64,000 bases of DNA from Alectoria sarmentosa. Lineage: Eukaryota > Ascomycota > Lecanoromycetes > Lecanorales > Parmeliaceae. A model generated the notes under the pieces. The model was not told the DNA's origin. It ran no database searches and saw only the letters and a program-made list of their open reading frames with translations. Made by a program: the position numbers and the translations under genes. This document shows positions 33,126 to 45,077 of the stretch, one piece after another (within the stretch, counting starts at the first letter, position 1; each line of letters starts with the position of its first letter). The stretch spans positions 1 through 64,000 of the forward strand of contig WOGZ01000057.1 of the NCBI GenBank assembly GCA_009733775.1, in the 5' to 3' direction.

Positions 33126-35139
33126 TTACTTGCGGCCGTTGGATTTCCTCGCAAAATTTTCAAAGATGGCATTGTCCCCGTGGTGCTGCTTCGAGGCCTG
33201 TGGATCACTAAAATCGAGATATCGGAACCGAGGTTCCATTTGAGCTTGGTGTTCACGCAGCAACAACTCCTCTGGAGAATATTGCTGGCTTTTCTGGGGG
33301 GCCCGCTGCTCACGAATTGCCATTGCAACGGATCCGGATCCGCTAGCAGAACTCGTTGAGGTTTGTCCATCAGCTCTAGAAGTGGCTACCTTGGCCCGTT
33401 TAGCTACACGATTTTCCGTAGGACTTGGAGTCCTTCTTTTCCTCTGGCCATTCGCCAGGTCCTTGTGGGAGGAGCTTTCCGAGGGTGATGGTGAGTCACT
33501 GTTATTCGATGCCTCTGATGCGGAGTATCCATGGACTCTCTTCATGTGGTCAAGTAGATTCCATCGGCGTGGAAAGCCATGGTTCTCGTGGGCGCGTTCG
33601 CATCCCTCAAATATGCACAGGAAAGGTTTGGCCCCATGTCCATGCATCCCGTGGGCTTCCCTTTCGTGGCGTAGGAGACAGGCAGTCGAGGAAAAATGGG
33701 TGTCAGAACATTCATTGGACTTGCAGCGATATGGTTTCAGATGCGAGTCCAGATGTTTGCTAAATGTTATCGTTAGCAATGGCACACAAGATGAATATGT
33801 TCCGAAGCTATCTCACTCGTAATTGCACTTGAGCTTCTCTGGTGACTTGGAACAGCCGTCCGTGATCGCAAAAGGGCAGTGATACAGGCCATCCTCTTGC
33901 GGAACAACTTTGTAAAGAGGGTTCTCACGCGCGTTTCTACCGGCCTCACCGTCACTGGAACGTCGGGATCCATCCATACCAGAATATGAGGGAAATCCAT
34001 AAGCCGGATCCATCATCTCAGGTCCAAGCCACGCATCCATGGAAAGAGGAGTCCGCTGGAAAGAATTATTAGGCCTTATAGTACTGAGTGCGAAGTCAGA
34101 AGGAAGAAAGTCATTCTCATTGATTTGGAATGCAAACCTTCCTGAATCTACTGGAAGATCGAAAGCCGTTTGAATTTGCATGGCGCCCCCGGCGCTGAAA
34201 TGTGGAAAGCTTCCATTATCTCCGTTCATTGGACCAGGTTCTCCAATTGGCCAGTCCTCATGCAGGTCCATTGACACTGGTGTGTCAGGGAGCTGCCCCA
34301 AGAAGCTATGTTGCGAGTATGAGGAACTCGTGGAGGGTGCAAGTCCTGACGCAGGGGAATATTCCAGGGGTTGAGACACGCCCACGGTGTTATCTTGATA
34401 CATCACTTGATGATCCCACTCGGCAGGCAAGGCATATCCACCATCATTGCTCCCGAGCACCATGGGAGGGTGAAGCTCAGCAAGACCAGGAAAAAAGCTT
34501 CCAGTGGTCATTGATTGATATGCAAGGTTGTTCACAGGAGAGCTGTTAGTGTAATGCTGTTCTCCTTGGATGAGTTGTGTCATATCAAATGCATGGCCCT
34601 GAGGCATCTCAAAGGCAACTTCCATTCCGGGAAAATGGGATCCAGCACTGGTAACACCCGTATCATGATAGGTTTCCTCTACTCCATAAGACTGGTACAT
34701 TGAGAGAAACTGCGAAGGAGCTTGCATCATATCAAAATGTGGGAAAGGGAAAGCTCCAGGGGTCTCATGTACAACACTCGTCACAGGCATGTCATTCTTA
34801 TAGCTGGCGCTATCATATCCTGGAAAATCATGTCCCGTGGCCACGTCCGGAGTCGTCGCACTGTTAGCTGCCCATTGTGCAGTCCTATCTGGAGCATGAT
34901 TCTTGTGGTTCGGCCTCACGATAGAAGCGCTATCGCCAAATGAACTTTGTTCCATGTTAACATGTCCTTGGCCAGAGGCCTGGTAATCTTGCTGTCCAGT
35001 GGATGCATCTACTGGCTGGGAGCCTTGTCCATGTGGGCTCTTTCCGTTTCCACGGGAACCTGCGAGCAAGCTGCTCTTCTTGATACTCGTGCCAGACTGG
35101 TGTCTCTTGCTGGAAGCCAGCGAATTCTTCTTGTGGTTA
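33126..35139 (-). CDS. C2H2 zinc-finger transcription factor, Gln/Pro-rich N-terminus
   Basis: Two supported exons, about 35139-33817 and 33759-33126, are joined by a 57-nt intron (33760-33816) that completes CNYDKHLDSHLKPYRC. The zinc-finger block near the C-terminus begins YHCPFAITDGCSKSPEKLKCNYDKHLDSH, continues CKSNECSDTHFSSTACLLRHEREAHGMH, and ends CIFEGCERAHENHGFPRRWNLLDHMKRVHG; this three-finger arrangement is a fungal type. The ~430 preceding residues are rich in Ser, Pro, Gly and Met with no other domain, as expected for an activation region. KRKRRTPSPTENRVAKRAK downstream of the fingers is a likely nuclear signal. The 5' end is unresolved: the frame has no ATG near its start, and a TATAG acceptor with a TACTGAC branch site precedes 35139, so at least one upstream exon is missing from this model. 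Confidence 0.8.
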
Positions 35140-38100
35140 CTATACGACGCTTGATGTCAGTAACGCGGCTCGCGGAAGATGGTTCTCATCCAGAAGCAGA
35201 TACAAAAAATCACATAATACAATTTTTCGCAAAATCTGCTGTGCCAATTAGTGAATGTAAGCCAAGGCAGACATCTCTCAAATGCATACCAGGTAGAAGG
35301 AAATTGAGATCATGGTCCAGAAAATCCTGAAATCGAAGCTCAAGCCTTGGAGACGTCGTAGGAACATTGCACCGGTATCGCATGGCACCAGATCCAAGAG
35401 CAGTTATCGTCCTTTATTTAAGATCGGACGAAAGGCACAAAATGCTAGTTGAGCAGGATTTTCACGGCAGAACCCTGCTGCGTTGTGACCGCATCGCTGG
35501 TGGATCACGTGCGTCTTACGACTGTCTGAAACATCGTCAAACGTTACGAAGATCCCTCCAGAAAGGTGGTGACAACAACTGGAATGGCAGATCGAGTTCA
35601 TCCAGAATGTACAACGGTACACCGCAACGATCATTCCTTGGAGTGTGTACAGCAAAGAGGGCGCATGAAAAGGGAACGCTGGGAAGCAATTCCGGCCACC
35701 GGATAAGAGCACAATGAAGATACGCTCCAAATGAAGATATAGTACGGACGACGGACGACGACCTCAGGAGGAAATCCAAGTCCAAGTCCAATTCAGAGAA
35801 GCCTTGGGATTGATTTGTCTTAAACATCGACAAGCGGCAACAAGACCGCAAACAACAGAAGTCAGATCTAATGACGTGGCCAAGACGAGAGCGCAACATT
35901 GTGGTGGCGAATCGCCGGCGCGACCTCTCTTGTCCGATTAGAAGGCCCGGGGAGGCAGCGTGATCGTTAACAGTGTTGTTTGTAACCTGTACTGTTTAGA
36001 CGGGGGGTGATGAGCCCGGAAGGTGGCCCCTCCCGGGTCCCGTAATCCGAACCAGACCTTGGAAAACGCGTACCATGGATGCCAGAGGTAGTCGCAGCTT
36101 CCCGACGGCATGATAGGCCTAAAAGAATTCCCCGCAAGTCCAGGGAATCATCCAGCCTCGGTCGGGCAAAATCCAAAGTGGAAACATGGGACGAAAAGAT
36201 GTGTGTCAAGAAAGTGAGGATGAGGATATGAAAACGCTCGCAAAAGGAAAAACTGATCTGAGGTGATGCCACAGGAAGGACTAAAGGGTAATACCTCATA
36301 TTGAATGTCACAACAGACGAGGACGGCTTGTCCAAATCCTAAGAGCTGTATGCGGCTGGCAGTGACACACTCTATCTATTATCATGTATTGGCCTGGGAT
36401 GGGAGCCTCAAAGGGATCCTGTGGGTATCCTTTCCTGTCACTATGGTCAAGTGATTGTCAATCCGGTGGCAGTCAGAGATCTGAAGATCTTGAAGTCCTT
36501 GTGGAATATGAATGGCCACCAAGCTGCGGTGTAGATAGTCCTGATGAGAAAGATGTGAGATGAAAGGTCAAGAAGGGAGTTACTGGGTTTGGGTTGGGTT
36601 TGGTTTTGGAGACGAGAATATCTGGAGTAAGGACGGAGGATTTTGGCAAACAAAAGATGTGGGAAGGTGGGCCATGCGACTTATTTGGGGGGAAACGGGA
36701 GGAGGATAGCTTCAGCGGGGCAGGCAAGATGTGGGTCCTAGGTCCTAGGGAGTGTGGGGGGGGGGGGGGGGGTGGTGAAGAGAAGGGTGGCCACTAGACA
36801 GTGACACGCTGAGTGACAAGGAGACTGGGGGGAAATCCTGCTTTCTGCGGGCAAAGCGACTTCGGCCACACTTGGCACACCTCCATATGCAATCTATGCA
36901 ATCGATGCAATCTTTTTGTTAGAGTGATATGCAGCATGGCCCCTGGTGGCAGAGTGGCAGTCGGTTAGAAGGTGTTGGAAGGTGTTGTGATGGGAATAAG
37001 CCCATCATCATTTGCTACCTCGCTCGCTCTACTGCACCGACTGCATCCACTAGCCTCATATCCTGCCCTATCCGGGCCTATCTTGACCTATCCTAGTCTC
37101 CTCGCCTGCCGGCTTACAAAGTAATGTAAATAATGATAATAATGCGTGACGTGTCAATCATTACCCCAAACAGTTCCGTCCACTAATCCCTTCCGAGGAT
37201 AAGCTTAAACCTTGAAAACGGTGACAGGCTAATAACAATGCTTACCAATCCTCCATCATTGGCTCTCATTTGCTCCTCCATCTCGCTTGCTCACGCCGGC
37301 CTGTGAAGAGACCTCGTGCCAAGTCAAACCTGTCAACTAGTATCCAGCACCTTGCCTCACTAATTACCCGACTTGCATGAGATGATTGATGCACCTACCG
37401 ACTACGGTACATGAAGTGATCCGCCCGCTCTCCTGCAGCGTGATAGCCAAAGAATCAAGGTACCAAATACCGTCAGGACTAAACACCATCCTCCGCTCTT
37501 GAAACTGGGAAGAGGGTAAGAAGACGGAGAAGAGACATCTGGGCTGCTCCCAAACACAAGACGCTGCCTAGCTTCAGTACGTGGGCAAGGGAAGAGTGTG
37601 GAGGAAGTCTAGAAGCTCAAGCCTACTTAGCTGCCGTAAATCGTGTGATAGAGGTACATGAGTTCCGATAGCCTGCGGGGAGCGGAAGCCTTTTGCTCCA
37701 TACAGATTCACACAGCCTTCTTCATCCTCTGATTACACCCCTAGCGTTTCCGGGTTTGCGGGTTTGCATCTAGGCTCATTGCGTCGTGACTGACTCATCA
37801 TTACTCATTGGAGACTTTGGTTCTCTTGTGGCTGCGGTTCGGACGGTAGCAAAGACAATCAAATTGCCAAGGACGGGGACTTTATGGATCGTTGGGATGA
37901 AGTATGATGATCTTCCTTCACTGGGTAGGAGGATCAGCTTCTGAACGACCTGGAAAAAAGATGGTTGGGGTCACTGATTATTATCTGGGCCCCGTAGAAT
38001 GGTAACGGCTGTGCATCAGCAAAGTCTTGTTTCAGTCATCTTCGGTCCTCGAATTGAAATAAATGTGGGCAAACATCTGCCAGCTATGTTGTACTTCCCT

Positions 38101-40825
38101 ACGGCTGTGCATCAATGGAGCCTTGCTGAAGTGGTCATCATTGGTCCGTCGTCGAATCGAAACGAGTCTGGGAATCTGCAAGCTATAAAGGAAGTTCCGG
38201 GAAAGCAGTCGCATTCCCTTGGGATCACATGCTGCAATCGTCCTATCGGATCCACTTCACTCTGTTACCGTGAGGCATTTTTCCGTCGCCATGTACGGAA
38301 TATAGGATCCCAGCGGAAGGGAGACGAAGGCTCATCTTGCCATTTCCGAAACAGGATGGTGCATGACCGACAAATCAAGTTGGATGCCCTCGTCTACTTG
38401 GGCAGCGATCAGGATAAATCTTCTACCCGGTTGGAGTTTCAAGGATTGCTGCCAAAGGCCAGCAGGAAGCATAGGCGGTTCTCACGCCATTCTCGGCTTC
38501 GATCGTATCCATAGTATTGCGATGCGGGCAACATCTTGGCAAAGACGAAAGTTTACGGCTAATACACGGCCGTCACGATTTCAGATTTGGAGTCAAACCC
38601 CATCGTTATCGTAGGTATTACTTTTCTTTTCTAGCAACAAGACGTTGTGGCCGACATTCTCGCCCAGGCGCTGGTGAAATTGGCTGCTCGACTGCATGTT
38701 TTCTTACACATCATGCATTCTACAACTCAATAGCCATTCAAAGGTCTTACTCGAAGCTGGAGAAATCGTTGGTGGATCAGGCAATTGGGGGGCCCTTTGT
38801 TGCCAAGTGGGCATCACCCGAGTGTCTGGCACAGTTAAGCTTCAGGGTTCATGCCGAACTGGCCGAAAAGTAAGGAGGCGGCAAGATGTGGGGTTATGCA
38901 CAATATGTGTCGAGCTACAAGCACCATGTAAGCCCAAGATCTTGATCCGACGAACTGCACAGGATGACGTTTTTCGACAAAGGACTAACAATGCACCTCG
39001 AGCATTGGATTGGCTGCTCTCTGGTAGTGTCAGGTCTTACGCAGATGTTGGAAACCCGAATGACTCCGGTTCAAGTGCATCCGTACATGTTGACAACACG
39101 CTTGCCAAGTTAGCAGAGGAAACGGGCGCCGGAGTCGTTGTTGGAAATGGCACCAGTACCAATTATGCAGACGACCAGAATAGCGTCAAATTGTTTGAGT
39201 ACTGCGGGAAGGGGAATTCAAAGGATTCTGGATGCTGTGGAAGTAGTGATGGCGCCTGATCCAGTCGAAAGACGGAGAGGGCACAGTGTAGTCGACCGGT
39301 AATTACGAGAATTATCACCCTACGTTCTATTCACAGAAATCACATCGCCCCACCAATGGAAGACTTGGCAATCTCATCTCACCGGAGGCTTATCCTGGAT
39401 CAGGAGATGGACTTGATGATTTGGAGACCGGGAATGCTTGTGGCCCAGACGACTACGATGTGCCCTTGGCAGCTTCCAGCGACATGGTGGAAGTCGAAAA
39501 GCAGAGCTTTAATGCCGCGCCAACATCTCTCAAAGGCGTCTCGGAGGCAATCTATACGGTTGAACGAGACAAGCATGCGACAAGCCACAGATCGGGCCCG
39601 ATAAGGAAGGGGAGGAGGTGTGGCTGACGGTAGAACCTACGGGCATCAATTCGTCCGACTGTCTACCGACCATGACGAATGAGGCTGATAGAACGAATCA
39701 GGGTGTGAATGAGTGATGAGCAAGATGATATCCGAAGGCGTTGCTCGGAGCGCTGGTTTCCAGGCATCGTATGCGAGACCCTTGGCGAAGGAAGGTCAAG
39801 GTGGAGGGTTGAAAGTCATAGGACAGAGGCAGCGATAAAGTTTGGTGAATGATCAGCGTGTCATAGATAGGATCAGCATCCCCTGCTGCTGGTAAAGGCT
39901 ATCTTGCCGAGCTTCTCATATCCGATCAGCCATGTGCGCCAGCAGTAACGCAGCAGGAGACAAAATGCAATAGGCACCTTTCGGATTCTCCGATGGGAGC
40001 GAAAGGCGAGGCGATTTTCATCCTTGATGCGGTGGGAAAAGAGCAAGAGCTGAAGTACCTAGGTAAGCTTATTGGTTGGATGATGATTTGAATGTTTGGG
40101 GGCAATTTTATCTGTAGGCAATATGTAGATGCTCCAAATGATTGAACACCTTACCCACGGCACAGACTTGTCTTCTTTCTCACGATATCGTGATCTCATG
40201 GGACTCGTTTTCTTTTTTCCCTTCCGACTCCCTCCACAGCATGATGCAGCTTTCCAAAGCATCAGGATGCCGGGAAAGGGGGCTGATGGGAGGATGCTGC
40301 AGATGAGAAGACGAGAATGGAGATGAAGAATGCTGATCGATCATGTGGGTCGTGTCCATCACTTTGCCGCAGATCACAGCAAAGACTATCAGACTATCAA
40401 AGCCTATCCAAGACTAGCAGCGGCGCCACCCGCAAAGGTGAGAAAGGCAAATGCTCCCACTGTCGGAAGTGAGAAAAAGGAAAGATTGGGAGTCAAGTGG
40501 AAAGTGACCTCAGCGGCTCTGCTCACTAAAATAGTGTCCAATGTCCAGTCTCCATCCAGTGTTTATCTTTACTTACCTACCGTCTAGCTACTTTATGATT
40601 AGTGTCCACCCGCTCGTTCTCGGCAGTCGGCCAAAGAGAAGAATAGATAAAAGGATTATGGGCTAGAGTATAGGTACATAGTACTTTTACTACAGTAGAT
40701 ACATCATACGGCAAAGTACCTAAATATAGTAAGACTAAAACAAGATACAGTATGATGATATCAACCCGTAGCCACTGACGCTTCAACCTCCCCAAGACCC
40801 CAACAGACTTTACGAGTAGACGTCC
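35140..40825. other. 5.7-kb region without a recognisable gene
   Basis: The first few hundred bases should include the 5' exon and promoter of the C2H2 gene on the minus strand. Beyond that there are only short unsupported frames. A run of G lies at about 36757-36771. The plus-strand frames at 37999-39259 overlap in different phases, and the first contains a diverged ~98-bp duplication. No tRNA or element end was seen. An unannotated spliced gene at 38.0-39.6 kb cannot be excluded. Confidence 0.4.
38003..38190 (+). repeat. Diverged tandem duplication, about 98 bp per copy
   Basis: The segment starting ACGGCTGTGCATCA at 38003 recurs at 38101. The following sequence aligns imperfectly (TCATC/ATTGGTCC..CGAAT..GAAA...CTGC..AGCTAT). 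Both copies lie in one open frame. Confidence 0.5.
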
Positions 40826-41739
40826 ATGACGCCCCTCAGCTCCCTGAATCCTCGCGACGTAGCCGCCATCAACCTCGGCCGAATCCTATCACGCCTCGAG
40901 CAAAAGATCCTCTCAGCAGATACGGCAGATACACGACTACAGCATTCGAGCTATGAGCGCACCAGAACATCTGCCGTAACTCTGCCTTATCCTTCTCTGC
41001 CTCTGCCCTACCATGGACATGCGAAGCTGACCGTGTCAAATCACTCCAGAATCTCGAATACGCCCGCACTCTGCTCCTCCGCCTCGAGCACTCCTCTTCC
41101 TCCTCCCTCAAACTCCCATCCCAAAAAGCCTCGGCCCAATCCTCTCTCTCTGCGCAACGCGCCCTCATCAAACGCCTCACAGACCGACTGCACGATCTCG
41201 ACGCTCACGGCGACGATGACGACCTGTTCTACGGGCCCGAGGACGACGAGGACATACTTGGCGAAAATGGGCCTGCTGCCCTTCCAGCAGCACAAGAACC
41301 AGAACCCCAAAAGCCATCTGTACATACGATGAAGGAGCCTATGTCCGTATTACGCAACCGAAAACAACAACCCAGCAAACGCCCGGATACTGCAACTTCC
41401 ACCGACAGAGAAACCACACAAGCCGACCTCCTCGCCCACAACGACACCGAATCCGCCACGCTAACAACCTCCCTCCTCCAGCTCGCCCAATCCCTCAAAG
41501 CTTCCTCGACCGCCTTCTCCACCTCCTTGGAAGCCGACACCGAAATCCTTGACCGAGCTACAGAAGGATTGGACAAGAACGCAACAGGCATGGAGGCCGC
41601 GGGCAAACGGGTGGGCCTGTTGAAGCGGATGAGCGAGGGAAAAGGGTGGTGGGGACGAATGATGCTTTATGCGTGGATTGGCGGGCTGTGGCTTCTGGCG
41701 ATCTTGTTGGTGTTTGCGGGGCCGAAGCTCAGGTTCTGA
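40826..41739 (+). CDS. use1: Use1-type SNARE of the ER (Golgi-to-ER retrograde transport)
   Basis: Tail-anchored Qc-like SNARE that works with Ufe1, Sec20 and Sec22 in fusion of COPI vesicles with the ER. Exons 40826-40975 and 41050-41739 give 279 aa; the 74-nt intron joins SSYERTRTSA to NLEYARTLLLRLE, the family's conserved N-terminal sequence. RALIKRLTDRLHDLD follows at ~85, then an acidic stretch (GDDDDLFYGPEDDEDILGEN). The SNARE helix runs from about residue 190 (LTTSLLQLAQSLKASSTAFSTSLEADTEILDRATEGLDKN). KGWWGRMMLYAWIGGLWLLAILLVFAGPKLRF ends the protein as a single membrane anchor with almost no lumenal tail. Conservation of the C-terminus is very high, so the call is secure. Confidence 0.92.
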
Positions 41740-41924
41740 ACGCAGATCCAACGTGGTGTATGATATGGAGGGAGAGAAATGGTTCCTGAACTTTGGCGTG
41801 GCGTTGGAAAGCTCGCGTTTTTGGTCCGCAAGTCCTCCATGTCTTTTGAAGGAAAGATACCAAGCTAACATCTTCACATGAAACAGTAATCAATCACCAA
41901 CCACAGTCACATCATCATATATTC

Positions 41925-42323
41925 TTGATATGCATCCCAACATCCTTAACAACCACCTTCATCCATCCCAAACCTCAAATCCCCTTCCCCCTTCCCCACC
42001 CCAGCTCGTATACGTTCCCGGTCCCGAATCCCTCAACACACCCCCACCCCCCTCTTCCCTCCTCTCAAAACAAAATCCCCACCCCAAACCCCCCTTCTCC
42101 CCTCTCCGACCCCAACCCAACCTTCCAGGCCCTTCCCGCCCTTCACCCCATCAGTATCCAACCACAACAACTGGTGCCTGCGATTCCTCCAATACAGCTA
42201 CCGGGCAATCGACAAGACTTCAAATTGAATGTCCCATCACCGAAACAGTTGAAGCCGCGCCGACGAACACAGAAGCACACCGTCCTGTCTAATATGTACT
42301 GGGGGCGCGGGGCTACCAAGTAG
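41925..42323 (+). CDS. Small Pro-rich hypothetical protein
   Basis: A 132-codon frame directly downstream of use1. The first half is Pro/Ser-rich and mirrored by an overlapping frame (41930-42292). The second half reads SDPNPTFQALPALHPISIQPQQLVPAIPPIQLPG and ends KPRRRTQKHTVLSNMYWGRGATK, which looks more protein-like. I recognise no family. It could be a real short gene, possibly with an exon change between the two frames, or chance. Confidence 0.3.
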   Translation: MICIPTSLTTTFIHPKPQIPFPLPHPSSYTFPVPNPSTHPHPPLPSSQNKIPTPNPPSPLSDPNPTFQALPALHPISIQPQQLVPAIPPIQLPGNRQDFKLNVPSPKQLKPRRRTQKHTVLSNMYWGRGATK

Positions 42324-42409
42324 TGGAAAGCTTGCGAAGTCATGTGAGAACAGCTCTACAACAATAATATTCACAGTACTACATTTATATAATTCTCGGA
42401 CTTCTTCAC

Positions 42410-42570
42410 ATCCTTCACATTGGAATATGTGTTCGTGTCCGTCGTGTCCTCCACATTCTGCACATTCTGCATATCCTCCATATCCTCCAAATCTTTCATA
42501 TCCTTATATCCTTCATATCCTTCATATCCTTCACATCCTTCACGTTTTTCATATCTTTCAGATCTTTCAG
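42410..42570 (+). repeat. Tandem repeat of 9-10-bp TTCATATCC-like units
   Basis: Consecutive units such as TCCTCCATA, TTCATATCC, TTCACATCC and TTCATATCT follow one another with small variations through this stretch. Confidence 0.8.
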
Positions 42571-43369
42571 ATGCAACGCGGAATATCTTGAAATTTGCAA
42601 TGGACGAAATGCGGTGTGCATCTCTCGTCGAATCTTATGATACAAAATGTTTAAAACATCTTGATATTTGATGTTTACGTCGTCTTCAAGATCCTCAAAT
42701 ATCGATATAACTCTTTGTAATTCGTCACGAAAATGATGTCTCTCGACCTTTCGTAGAATTCGTTTTAAAACACCGACGTCTTATTTTTTTTCTTAAATGC
42801 GTATTGTACACGTCAAAAGTAGGACGTTTAAAAATAAAATCTTGACGACGTGTGTAAGAAATAGTAATGGTTTATATAAAATTAGAGCCTTCACATGTAT
42901 ATTGAGGAGGATTTTGAAACATTGCGAGTTGCTTTGGACATTGAAAAGAAATTTATTGCAGCTCTGATTGTCGACGACGTCATTGATTTTGAGAGCATTC
43001 GATATACAATAACGTTTATAAACCTAACTGTGAGATTGAATTCTCTTTATTTTGTTGTAATCGATGATTTTGATGTCGAATTGCACCGCGTTTCGCTGCA
43101 GAAGATGCGCCGCCAAAATCACAAAAACTGATTGAAACATGAATGAAGAGACAAGATAAGAATTTGGATGGAGAGAATGAAGAAGATTTTGATGTTCTTA
43201 GTCAAGAAATTTAGTTACTTTCTAATAAGACAAGACTTTTCCCAAACCGTCTCACAGCCTGTCTTGGTAGGGCCTCGTGCACAACTTTTGAGCATTGAGC
43301 AAGCGAGCTTTCCAACCAAAACTACATCGCCGGGGTGGGAGGGCTAATGGGGGGATGTGCACATCCCCC

Positions 43370-43448
43370 NNNNNNNNNNNNNNNNNNNNNNNNNNNNNNN
43401 NNNNNNNNNNNNNNNNNNNNNNNNNNNNNNNNNNNNNNNNNNNNNNNN
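43370..43448. other. Assembly gap (79 N)
   Basis: The gap separates CACATCCCCC on the left from a GGGGAGGGGGAGGG purine tract on the right, a typical place for coverage to fail. Reading frames drawn across it are meaningless. Confidence 0.99.
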
Positions 43449-43903
43449 GGGGAGGGGGAGGGAAAGGAGAAAGAGGGAAGGGGAGAAGAAGAAGGGGAGA
43501 GGGAGGGGGAGGAGGAGAAGGGGAGGGGGAGGGGAGAAAACATGTCAAGTGTGGTCAAAACAATCGAATCGAGATGCCAGATGGTATCTTCATTGGAGAC
43601 GAGCGAGACGGCAGTGCTGGAGAATGGAAAAAGAAGAGAAGACCCGGGGGTGGGGGCTTGTTTCTGGGGTCCTGAACCATAGCACACAAACACGGCGCTC
43701 ACTCACAACACAAACAAATAAACAAACAAACACGGGCTGAACGATATCTAATACAATAAGCTGGTCCACATGATACCATGTACATAAGAAACGAAGACGG
43801 ATTTTGTATATATGTATGGATGGTAGAAAGGAAATGTATCCAATACGGGGGGGTATCAAACAAACAAACGTATCCACCTCTCCCTCTCCCTCTCCCTCTC
43901 CCT

Positions 43904-45077
43904 CTACCTGACAGTACAACACTGCCTCCGACACATCCTCAGCACCTGCGGCAGATACTTCTTCACCTCGGCCTCCATCTCCGCATTCGGATCCTGTTGC
44001 TGCTGCTGCTGCCCTCCACCACCCTGCTGATAGTTCATCTGCTGCCCTCCACCACCACCGCCCTGCTGATAATTCATCTGCGGATACGTACCGCCCCCCT
44101 GATATGCCTGCGGCTGCTGCTGCTGCTGCTGCTGCTGTCCATACCCGGGCCCCCCACCATACCCCTGATGGTATCCGCCTCCCCGATGCGCCTTGAGATG
44201 CTCCGGCATGACGGCCGGTCCCCCCCTCAGATTCACAAGCATCCGGCCCGCGTTCTCCTCCGTGGCGTACTGCAGCCCGAGCTCTTGACATATCTGCTCG
44301 ACTTTGGGTTTGATCTTCTGGATGTGGCCCGGCGAGTGGTTGCCCTTGCCGACGATGCTGTTCACCCGCACACGACACACACGCGAAGGTCAGCACGATC
44401 CGTTTCTTTCCAAATTCAATTCAATTGACATGGGAAGTGCCGGTTCGATGCAGGGATTTACATCGACGCCCCTCGGTCACAACTCACACATGCAAATGAT
44501 CCTGCCCCGTACTCTGCGCGTAGCGGATCCTCTGCTCGAGGATCCGCTCCGCCTCCTCGACGAACTGCCCGTGCAGATCAATCGTGTCCCCGTCCACCCG
44601 GCCCACGGCGTTGTTCTCCCGGAAGATGTAGTCCGACGCCTGCTGGTTGTACTGGTCCGTCAGCGCGCCGTGTCGCTTGCCCTCTTCCGAGAGCTCGTGC
44701 GCGGCGCCGCCGTCGCCGCGTCCGTAGGCTTGGTGGGACTGCGGACGTGTCAGCGAGGGTTGGCGAGGGTCGGTGGGTCTCAACGAGAGTCGATCGCATT
44801 CCGGGTATCAGAGCGCGAGGTACGCTTGGGCTTCACTAAGGGTTTCGGAAATAGAAGCGGGAAGGGCAGACCTTGGCGAGACATGAAGAGCGCTTGCCAG
44901 CCTCTTGGCGGGCAAGGTCGCGCAGGCGATCGTACTCGGCTTCGGTGGAGCTGGATTGGGGCCGGTGGTTGAAAGCTATGGGGGACAATGAGCTCAATAT
45001 GAGGTTCGGGGGGGGGGGGGGGGGCAGGAGACTCAGTACGGACCACTGCCGCCTAGCTGGGTCATCGGGTACGACAT
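43904..45077 (-). CDS. Smr-domain protein (DUF1771 + Smr)
   Basis: Small MutS-related domain protein; Smr domains are nucleases or nucleic-acid-binding modules, and the DUF1771 region precedes them in many eukaryotes. Exons 45077-45044, 44975-44872, 44738-44488 and 44357-43904 give 280 aa in frame. Residues ~12-45 (FNHRPQSSSTEAEYDRLRDLARQEAGKRS) and SHQAYGRGDGGAAHELSEEGKRHGA form the DUF1771 helices. The Smr domain follows with TIDLHGQFVEEAERILEQRI (LDLHG-type motif) and LHVIVGKGNHSPGHIQKIKPKVEQ (the conserved GxGxHS loop). The C-terminal ~100 residues are Gly/Gln-rich with CAG-type Gln runs, probably disordered. The first intron contains the long poly-G run at 45010-45024. The splice at the 44871 donor (GTCTGC) is weak, so a few residues there may differ. 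Confidence 0.9.

Larger units (their letters stand above)
41740..43903. other. Low-complexity and AT-rich region with an assembly gap
   Basis: Holds a small Pro-rich frame (41925-42323), a TTCATATCC-type tandem repeat (42410-42570), an AT-rich block with no conserved coding sense (about 42600-43250), the N gap (43370-43448), G/A-rich sequence next to the gap, and (CTCCCT)n just downstream of the Smr gene's 3' end. Confidence 0.6.

Noticed and set aside
36594..36797. Gly-rich frame over the poly-G run
   Set aside because: Low-complexity artefact of the G homopolymer.
36930..36990. tRNA-Ser/Leu-like words (GGTGGCAGAGTGG)
   Set aside because: An A-box-like sequence without a B box or foldable acceptor stem.
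43252..43740. Frames crossing the N gap
   Set aside because: They read through unknown bases and simple purine repeats.
43778..44428. 216-codon plus-strand frame
   Set aside because: Antisense to the Gln/Gly-rich exon of the Smr gene; its Leu runs mirror CAG repeats.
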